NCBI GenBank assembly: GCA_946122785.1
Contig: CAMGYJ010000009.1
Span: 24,897,633-24,961,632 of the forward strand
DNA length: 64,000 nucleotides
Direction: 5' to 3'
DNA from: Linum tenue
Taxonomy: Eukaryota > Streptophyta > Magnoliopsida > Malpighiales > Linaceae
A program made the position numbers and the translations under genes. Shown here one piece after another: positions 56,285 through 64,000 of this stretch. Under the pieces are notes generated by a model. That model saw nothing but the letters and a program-made list of their open reading frames with translations, was not told the origin of the DNA and searched no databases. Each line of letters starts with the position of its first letter. Positions within the stretch are counted from its first letter, which is position 1.

Positions 56285-57272
56285 TCAAACCAAACTTCCT
56301 AACCACTCCATCCTTCTCTTCTCCGTCATGCGTAAGAAAAGCCCTCTTTTTAATGGCTGGTCATGTAAAATATCTAAAGCCTTCACAAAAATATCAGCAT
56401 CCACATCCAAATCATCCAAAACCTTCATGCATTCAGTCATGATATCTAAATCCTTATCTGGTGAAGTTACTTCATTCACTGGACCTCTGATAGAAGAGTT
56501 GGCTTGAGAAGCCATACGCATCTCATTCTTCATTTTTGCCAAATCAGCCATGTCAACTATTGCCTTCTCTATGGTAGAAGAGAAGGTTGATCTAACTGCT
56601 TTTCTCTTTTTCCCTTTAGAATTTGCTTTGCCCTTCAATTCCTTTGCAAGTTCAGTTGTCTTATCCATATTACTTTCAGAAACTTTCTCCTTGCTATGAT
56701 CTTCACTGCTGCTGTCTATAATCTCCTGTGTAGAAGGTAGTGCATCGTTTCCAGTAGCGGTAGTATCCCCATAAACAATGCAAAGTTTTGGATACTCCGG
56801 GCAACCATACTTCCTAATGCTCTTAGCCACTTTATCCAACTACAAAAAAAAAATATATTTGAATCAATTCAACGTTTAAAATAATAAACATACAAAACTT
56901 CACAATAGACAAAGAGTCAATTACCTTTTCCCATCTTTCCCAACGTTCATCAGAGCCATCGATCTTCCCTGTTGCCGTAGTGTAACTAACTCCAGTCTCA
57001 CTAATGATTGTCGTGAAAACCCTATGCTTTCTCCTCATCTGATTAAACTTGTTCTTTAACTGATCTTCATTCCAAACCTTCCTAAACTTGTTTGTCAATC
57101 CATTCATTATGTTTGCCCAGCCTACCTTTGAAAAAGTAGTGGTAGTTCTATTTCCATTCTTCACTTCTTCCACCATCAAATCAATAAGATAAAACTTGAC
57201 CTCATTAGGCCATACTTCCTTTCCTTCCGCCATTACATAACCATTCTTGTTTTGAGCCTCATTATTGTCCAT
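56285..57272 (-). CDS. PIF/Harbinger ORF1, Myb/SANT-like DNA-binding protein
   Basis: Exons 57272-56925 and 56839-56285, about 300 residues, no internal stop. The trihelix/Myb-SANT-like domain is at residues 15-115 (NEVKFYLIDLMVEEVKNGNR, FSKVGWANIMNGLTNKF, QLKNKFNQMRRKHRVF, WERWEKV). The second exon has an acidic/serine stretch, a basic KGKKRKA cluster that may act as a nuclear signal, and a short helical C-terminus. In this superfamily ORF1 binds DNA and helps bring the transposase to the nucleus. Sequence and spacing to the transposase on the same strand support that role. Confidence 0.85.
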
Positions 57273-58030
57273 GATAAGAACTAGTTACACAAGTCACTCA
57301 TATTAGATATACAACAATAAAAGTAATTAAAAGTAATTAAACCCGCTTTAGTGTTTTTTTCTTTCACCTTTTCCTTTTTGTTGGGGTCATGAGCGAGTTT
57401 TATCCGCTTTAGTATTTTTTTTATCCTTTTCCTTTTGGTTGAGGATGAGAATTGAGTCCAAACGCATGGGTATACAACCTAATTCGACCCGACCAAAGCG
57501 ATTTGAACCCGATTTTACAGGTTTTCAACGGGAGCGAGTTTTATCTGTGTTTGTAATTGGCGTGTTGTGTTAGGTGTGAATCTATCCAAAACTCGGTCAA
57601 ACCAGGTCAAAGCGAGTTGAACCCGGTGTTGACGAGTTTTGAGTCGGTAGCCTGTTTTAGCTTTAGTGTTTTTCATTTTGCCTTTTATTTGAGAAAGACA
57701 ATTGAACCGAAATCCATGTGTATCCAACCTAATTTGAAAAGATCCAGAGAAGCTGCTTCATTCTGCAAAAGTTATAGCAGGATCAACTCCTAGCCATACA
57801 CATTGAAACATTGGCATCATGAAAGAAGTTTAAATATAAATAATCTATTCGACAACCTTTCCACCTTATGCAAGTTCATCGACCATACACTATTGTAAAT
57901 TACAAACCTATGAAAAGAATGATCAAGAATGAAATAAGATTACTCACTTTTGGATCAACATTAAAACCATTACTTTTAAAAATATTTATTTTCCTGATAC
58001 GCGAAGCGATAGCGAGTGGCCTTTTGCTAG

Positions 58031-59368
58031 TACTTACTACCAATGCATGGATAACATAATACCTGGATTGTCTTTTTGTTAAAAACCATAGTACACGGTC
58101 ATATTTGTTCAAAAATAATTACCATCTAATATATTTCACCATTAATATAACAAAGTCACTTCATCCCATTTAAGAAAGACCCAACTTGAGGTGTCAAATC
58201 TTTACCAACAACTATCTTCTCAACTCAAGGATAGACAGGAAGGGAAGAGTTGTCGTAATCTTGGTTTGATATGGAGTCCCTTAGATGGGATGGGAGGGGA
58301 GGGAACATGATTAACCTATTCAATATTCACGTAGAACAGGGGAATTCATCCATTTAATCACCTCCAAGTCCAACTTGGCCTTTTGGTTACACTGTTTAAG
58401 TAGACCCAACTAATTAATTAAGTGCCCTGAATCTCTAGCCATGACTTGCATTTGATGACTTATATGGCAGAGTCAAGAATGTCCAACAAGTTGGGCTGCG
58501 TGGGTTGATCACGATCAAGATATTTAACAAGCCCTACTCAATTAATTGCACAGCCCTGATAGCTCCACTCTGTCGAAGAACATCAAGTTGGCAGACACCC
58601 ATCTGAAAACAGGAAAGTATGAACTGGTGGCCGAAACCATGGCTTTTTAGGAAGGTCCCCCATGAATAATCGAGACGCATATCAAACTGAAACTCAACTA
58701 CCTTTTTGAATCGGTAACTAGAACCTAATAAAGTAATTGAAGAAGCAAAGCAATATTATATGGAGATGTGTAACTAAACTCTGCCTTTCGTTCATCTGTG
58801 ATCATGAATTAAAGTAATTCGAGAAAAAAAAAAAGAGAAAAAGCAGAGCTCACATCCTGCCGGCCTCTGGGGAATTCACACGACCCGCCTCCAATTGGAT
58901 GGGAATACGCAACGCGCTTTTCACATCATCGCTCGCGGCTTTTTTGTTTGGTTGCTTTTTCCACTGGAGCTGGCCAAGTGGCATTCCCCATCTCTTGCTT
59001 AGACTATAGACCTCCAAAGTCTCTTTCTTTGTTCCCAGGAAAATAAGGTCTCTGTCTCTCTGAACGATTCGAATATGAAAGATTTTGTGATGTATAGTGA
59101 TATTTCTCATTAGTATAAAGGGGATTGATGATAACAGATAAAATCCCCAGAGTTGATACAAGCTACTGCAATTAGTAACGCAATACATGTAGGAATTGAA
59201 CATAAAAGAATGAAAACAAAAAAACCCAAGAAGGAAGAGGAGATTTGAGTGTGTCTATACAGTTTTCTGCCTATGAATTAACAAAAATTGTCAATGATCA
59301 AGTACTCTGTTTTTCTATGGTATAAGAACAAAACTAAAAAAACAGAGAGATGGAGGGAAGGAAGGCAG
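58031..59368. other. Spacer downstream of the 59369 peptide gene
   Basis: No gene is recognised. The frame at 59203-58850 (minus) has no signal peptide or known domain. Confidence 0.4.
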
Positions 59369-59674
59369 TTAATGTCCGACGCCGGGGCTGGGGACAGAGC
59401 GTAGGATCCGATCAATTTGGGCGAGGTGCCTCTGGAAACGCTCCACATTATCCAGCGTGGAGTGACCCTTCTTGCTCGGAGAAGAAGCTGGGACTGTGCC
59501 CTTGGGAAGGGCACTTAGAAGCAAGCTCTGGAACAGAGACGGCACGCTAATTGCTCCGTCGCCACCACCGCCGCGGCTATTCTCCAGTAGCTTTCTTGCT
59601 TCCGTGTTGGGGACAAACGTAGCTGAAACAACGACGACCAACAGGATCAACGCAACACCGGCAACACGAGCCAT
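59369..59674 (-). CDS. Secreted signalling-peptide precursor, PIP/PIPL-IDA-like (101 aa)
   Basis: An intronless small precursor. Residues 1-26 form a signal peptide ending near TEA. A KLLENSRGGGG stretch and an amphipathic part follow. The internal core, PASSPSKKGH (62-71), resembles the IDA core PPSxPSKRHN and the PIP core. The last nine residues are SVPSPGVGH, an exact fit to the PIP-type xGPSxxGxGH class ending in histidine. In known families the mature C-terminal peptide is released outside the cell and sensed by leucine-rich-repeat receptor kinases; the precise receptor is unknown. It is on the opposite strand to the two other copies and is the cleanest of the three. The start is at 59674; the upstream frame to 59952 lacks a signal peptide and is leader. 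Confidence 0.8.
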   Translation of the reverse strand: MARVAGVALILLVVVVSATFVPNTEARKLLENSRGGGGDGAISVPSLFQSLLLSALPKGTVPASSPSKKGHSTLDNVERFQRHLAQIDRILRSVPSPGVGH

Positions 59675-59835
59675 TTCTAAACGAGAAATTGTGTGTTGGA
59701 AAACAGGGGAAGAGCAGAGGACCTGGGTTTTTGTTCTTTGCTTTGGTGGGTGATTAAGCAGGGGAGGTTTAAGGGAGTAGGGATGAGTTTTTTCGCAGTG
59801 GATTTAATGAGTAGGGTTTGGTAAGGAGAAGGGGG

Positions 59836-59843
59836 ATTATATA
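59836..59843 (-). promoter_or_regulatory. TATA box of the 59369 peptide gene
   Basis: The minus strand has CTATATAAT about 162 bp before the start codon, giving a leader of about 130 bases. Confidence 0.5.
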
Positions 59844-59849
59844 GGATTG

Positions 59850-62540
59850 GTGGGTTGGGGGAGGAAGTTAGGCAAGAGAGAGTGGCGGAGTCAAAATTTT
59901 GTTGAGACGGTTTGATGGGGATGGAGATTGAAAGGCAGGAGGAACATACCAAGACTAATTAAAAATTTGGCGCTTTTTTTTTTGTTTTTGTTTTTGGGGG
60001 AGTTAGTTGGATGGAGGCTGAAAAGGAGCGCATAAACAGCCGCGTGGATGCTAATTAACGATGGCTGGGGTTTGCTGGACTGAGATAGCCGGCCGAGGGA
60101 GCACCGTCAAATTTCCCAGCCTTATTGGGGAGCCGTCCACCGTCCATCTCGCGGCTCCGCTTAGCTCCTCGCAGTTTTCTTTCTTTCCGCGCTTTCTGCT
60201 CGACCGGATAATGGAACAAGTCTCAAGGTTCATAACACACCCTATTAGATAGGGTCATGAAATGATATCTAATCAAGAGCAATTGTCGGTCTTGGATATC
60301 CATCAATAGATTGAAATATTTTGGGATTTATAAAAATGTTATATATAAATAAAATTTGCTAGATATTGATATTTTTAGTGGTGTTATCACTATATTCTTT
60401 AATAATTGCAAGATCATGAGTTGAAATTAGTAACACTATCACTAATTTTGTTTAAGGGACTGTCAAGCGTTTGTTGGGTGGGGATATGCGGTTGACATGC
60501 GGAAAGCTCTATGGATTTTGCTTATGGCCAATTCTACAATGTCATAACTAACTTTTTTTCTGCAACTGGTTTTAGCCTCTTCTCTCCCCGCATGAAACAT
60601 TTTTCATATCACGTCGCGCGTAGATGTAACAAAAATGTTCATCTTGTGGCAAAAGAAGTTTGCTTGTTGATAATTTGACAAACAATCAACCAATTCACGT
60701 CCCTTTCTCTTTTTTTATTTTGCGAGTAAGGCCTTCAAAACAAAAAATAATTGTGTAGGACTTCAAAACATTTTTTTTCATCTCACTTTTCCTGTTTCAG
60801 GATATCGATCTATATAAAGAATTACAAAGAATAACATACATTTCCAAAGTCAGGGGGTAAAATACGAACCTTCCTAACAGACTCATCACCCATGCAAGTT
60901 TTCTTCAGTGGAATCAACGGATCCAGAATTCAACACGGGCGGGCGTGTGGAAATTGCGTAACGGGAAATGAGGCGGCAGTCCTTATTTATTACGATGGTG
61001 AAATATGACCATTATGGTCTTTCATTTTTTGTTGATTTTCTTCTTCTTTTCTATGATCCCGACGGCCATCACAGAAAACCTGGTGGGACGGCAACCATGG
61101 CGGCGACTCAGCGGTGGAGCCGGAGCTAGCTAGATGTTGAAGCCGACGTGCGAAAGGGACATGACAGAAACGTGATGATTTCCCGTTTCCGTTTCCGTTT
61201 CCGTTTCCGTAGCTGAACTTGAAGCTAGGGCAGGTTAAAGATTCTCACTAATCATTATGGGGATTGTTTGGAATATGGGGAGTAGGAAAGGAGAAGGCTT
61301 GTTAATTAATTAATTTCAGCAAGAGTTTAAATAAAGGTACTATTTGGATTTAGCTATGCTTACCAATTACCATACCGGTTTTGCCGTTTAATAATATTGT
61401 TAACAAATTCGTTAAGTACAATAATGTTAAACTAACTTCGATTTATGAGAATTTTTTTTTTTTGTTTTGATGAGATCAGACTGCTTTCCTTTCAGAAAAT
61501 AAATTAGTATCACGTAACCACTTTGATTCCACAATTATCAGCTACATTGGCAAAATGCATGTGACCACTCTAGCAAACAAAACTGCTGATAGTGATGTTA
61601 CACTTAGAATTATCAACCTAATTTGTTTTTTTGTCACTCGAAATAATTACACTAATGGATTTCCATATCTTTCCACACATCATCATCTTAAATTTTTAAT
61701 TATTTTCTACAATGCACCAAATCCTCTTATCGGGCTCAAGATAGAGTGCATAACCATGGGTTATGCACCCATCAATAACCAAATCTGGACCCTTCATTTA
61801 GAAAATCCAGATCTAAGGATGGAGAATTAAAGATTATTTTTATTTTTTCTAGCTTTCTTAATCGGCTCATATCTTTTTCGTTTTAACTCGGATTTTAATT
61901 TTTTTTTTTTTTGCACAGATGGAACGAGTTCATCGTGCTCTACAAAATGAGATCAATTTTCAATATTTTTTTAGAAAAAAAAATTCTGACCTCTCGGTAC
62001 CAACTGCATACCATATGGTATATTCTTCGTTTTTAATTCATTTTTTAAAATGTTTGCACAGAAGGGACGAGTTCATCATGATATAGTGGATCTACAAATT
62101 TCTGGGTGAACAAATTACAGGACCAAAAAATACCACACAATACCATACAATACCACCCTGGTACGGGGTGGTATCTTGTAGTACACAATGTTAAAAGTCG
62201 TAAATGAAAGTTAATATACTTCTACTATCATGTATTCAATCATCCTACAGTCTTGGTTATTTCATACCACCATGGTACGCTTTTCAAACCATAGGTATGC
62301 TCTTATTTCAATACCATAATGGTATAGACTGGTAAAAAATAGCTCAATTTTTTTTGTTCGAAAAATATATCAAAGTGGATATCATTTTGAAGAGCACAAT
62401 TAATCTGATCTAACTGTGCAAAAAAATTAAATTTCGATTTAAAATGATTGAGAAATCGTTCGTCAAAGATTAAGGAGAGAAAAATTAAAGGCTTTTCAGG
62501 AGAGAGAGGAATGCTGATGTCATGCTGATGTGGACGAGTT
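59850..62540. other. Long AT-rich region without a recognised gene
   Basis: It contains a (GTTTCC)n run at 61185-61210, several T-runs, and between 61990 and 62330 four imperfect palindromes such as TACCACCATGGTA and TACCATAATGGTA. The frames at 61555 and 60061 show no family features. Confidence 0.4.
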
Positions 62541-63735
62541 ACTTGTTTGAACCTAACTGAGTGTAGGAGTGAGGTTCGAGTGAGTTTGGGTCAAGAAGAA
62601 ACGCAAGCGTCGGGTTTGATCGGAGGGATAAGAATTAGAGGGTTGAGCGAGAGTGAGAATCAGAATTTTAGAAAGAGAAGTAGTTGCAATAGAGTGAGAA
62701 TGGCGAAAAATGCGATCCCCTCACTCACCGTAGTAAATGCCATATTTATAGGCTTCATGGTGGTGGGTGAGTGGTTGACTCAAGAGGGGATACAATGATG
62801 TGACTACTGGCATACTAAGGATTTTAGGCCATCCCTCTACCCAGGACATGTCAGAGACCTGTCCATGGCCCTGATGTGACTACCCGCTGGGGGGGAAAGC
62901 TGCGCTTCTCTCATCCTCTGATTTGGCCTACGCTTGTCCTCTCTTAGCGCATGTAATTCATTCCGCGCTTAAGCTCTTTGCGCCAAGACGTGGTTAGCTA
63001 TGATGAGGCGGCGCGCTCGGGGTCCTCGAGCCGCCGCGTCGGGGTCTATTTAGTTGCGCCCGGTTCCTTGGCGTGGTTAGGCCCGAGTCCTATGCCCAAC
63101 AATTGCCCCCCATCAGGGGGTGTTTTGTGAACGCCCCCTGTTTGGACTTCTTCTTGACAGACTCGGGCCGTTGTGATCTTCGTGGGGCGGGTCTTTTGGG
63201 CCTATTCCGCTTGTAGCAATTGGTTGGCGCCTACGTGCGCGATAATATGGACCGGTGTCACCTTGCACTGATGGCATGCGCTGTCGCGCTCGTTGTTGGG
63301 CTTCGTTCGCTGCGCGCATCCTCCAGCGTTTGAGGATTAGTCATGATGCGCGTACGGGGTCGTTTTCTTCGCGCGCGTTACACTGACGGCATGCGCTTGC
63401 GCGCTCGTTGTTGGGCTTTGTTCGCTGTGCGTGATTCTAGCGCGCGATACTCGGCGATGCACGCATGGGGTTGTTTTCCTTTCGTGGCGCGATGCGTGTT
63501 TTTCTTTTCCTCGCGGGTATGTCATGCCCCCCAGGCGGTGCGCGGCACTTGTGGCGTCGCCGACTAAAGCCTATGATCGTAGGTATCCACGTGTCCTTGT
63601 GTGGTTAGGCTACTTGGGCGGGGATTTTTTGAATTTCGAAAAGATTTGGTGGGATCTGACGGTTACGGATCCCTATGTGGCTTTAACCTTTCGCCTTCCG
63701 CTGGCCGACTTTGGCCCTTCGCTTTCCCCCTGCTC
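62541..63735. other. CpG-rich segment with a 115-bp tandem duplication
   Basis: From about 62880 the base composition turns GC- and CpG-rich, unlike the AT-rich DNA before it. GCACTGATGGCATGCGCT at about 63264 recurs as ACACTGACGGCATGCGCT at about 63380, followed by CGCGCTCGTTGTTGGGCTT in both. No protein family is recognised. It precedes a promoter-like site and may be part of a transposon. Confidence 0.5.
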
Positions 63736-63738
63736 AAC

Positions 63739-63746
63739 TATAAATA
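63739..63746 (+). promoter_or_regulatory. TATA box upstream of the right-edge frame
   Basis: TATAAATA lies about 165 bp before an ATG at 63910, followed by a CT-rich leader typical of plant transcripts. Confidence 0.45.
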
Positions 63747-63909
63747 TAAGATTGTTTCGGAGAGGAGGGCTCACTTGTTTCCTCCGATTATAGCCTCACT
63801 TTCCTTTCCCTGAGATTTCCCTCTTCCTTCACTTTCCTTTCTTGAGATTCCTCTCCTCCTTCTGCAACCTCAATCCTCTTCTGCTGTTGTTCAATTTCAA
63901 GTCAATATC

Positions 63910-64000
63910 ATGTCAAGCATCAACAACCAGGAGGCCGAGGTCGTACAAGGCGAAGAAGGTAATTTCTCCCCTCTCTCGCACACTTCTTCTGACCATTCCG
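63910..64000 (+). CDS. Start of an unidentified protein, cut by the window end
   Basis: ATG at 63910 opens a frame of 30 codons to the edge, beginning MSSINNQEAEVVQGEEG and then serine-rich. The TATA box and CT-rich leader support it. Acidic/serine-rich starts like this are common in transposon-encoded proteins, but the family cannot be named from so little. Confidence 0.4.
   Translation, partial: MSSINNQEAEVVQGEEGNFSPLSHTSSDHS

Larger units (their letters stand above)
54384..57340 (-). mobile_element. PIF/Harbinger transposon with both genes, right end truncated
   Basis: The left end, TGCCCCGTTTAGTATTC, follows CCTAA of the Helitron, whose consensus continues AGTCGTCCCC. Two genes lie inside on the minus strand: a Myb/SANT-like ORF1 (57272-56285) and a HARBI1-type transposase (56018-54682). 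No matching inverted end was found on the right, where Helitron DNA resumes near 57340, so that terminus seems lost. Confidence 0.8.
54041..58030 (+). mobile_element. Non-autonomous Helitron array, second unit (with Harbinger insertion)
   Basis: The start block TAATATATAAAAGCCTAG at 54041 follows the previous unit's CTAG end by 12 bases. The tail at 57763-58030 closely matches 53761-54028 and ends CGCGAAGCGATAGCGAGTGG, CCTTTTG, CTAG, then T. Internal GCGAGTTTTATC units resume at 57340-57730. A PIF/Harbinger transposon occupies 54384 to about 57340. The lack of a TC start is unusual for Helitrons. Confidence 0.7.

Noticed and set aside
59677..59952. 91-codon frame upstream of the 59369 gene
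   Set aside because: It overlaps the promoter and leader of that gene and has no family match.

Overview
This window is nuclear DNA of a flowering plant, most likely a eudicot. It shows spliced genes with GT-AG introns, a CYP71-type cytochrome P450, F-box genes, small secreted peptide precursors and a dense load of plant transposable elements. All coordinates and junctions were read by eye; no database search was possible.

Layout. 1-3122 is the 5' part of a SIRE-type copia retrotransposon (minus strand) with a 991-bp LTR. 3306-5648 (minus) is a CYP71-like P450 with two reading-frame breaks and two introns. 5700-9760 holds low-information DNA, an F-box remnant and one end of a CACTA transposon. 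10966-12187 (plus) is an F-box gene with one frame break, followed by a truncated second copy (13760) that runs into a long-TIR element. 15290-16012 is a 323-bp tandem duplication next to a tRNA-Ile(AAU)-like gene. 16276-17455 is a LINE 3' fragment. 18237 to about 25600 (minus) looks like a decayed Helitron: RPA-like gene, helicase remnant, second RPA-like gene, CTAG terminus. 25.6-30.3 kb has no gene I recognise. 31.3-38.7 kb is a nest of long-TIR elements, a decayed LINE, a retroposed segment and a hAT element. 39.8-44.8 kb is a complete, apparently young copia element. 45.4-48.9 kb holds three non-autonomous hAT elements. 50456-51605 is a giant hairpin element. 51.7-58.0 kb is a head-to-tail Helitron array with a PIF/Harbinger transposon inside. 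62.5-64.0 kb is a CpG-rich segment leading to an open reading frame cut by the window end.

The most interesting content is a set of three small secreted-peptide precursor genes: 30405-30785 (+), 39365-44868 (+, split by the copia element) and 59369-59674 (-). Each has a signal peptide, an internal IDA/PIP-like core (SGPS or a variant) and a C-terminal SVPSPGVG(H/N)-type motif. The middle gene is unusual: it carries three tandem 38-39-residue units, each ending in a PSGPSxRxN peptide like IDA-LIKE hormones. The copia element landed in its coding sequence, and after the target duplication the same frame continues and ends in GVGN. This reads as a local family of peptide-hormone genes, one of which became a multi-copy precursor and was then broken recently.

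The window also records repeated waves of transposition, with target duplications readable for most elements: five long-TIR MULE-like elements (9-10 bp), two of which carry fragments resembling host genes, four hAT elements (8 bp), copia elements (5 bp) and a retroposed segment (16 bp).
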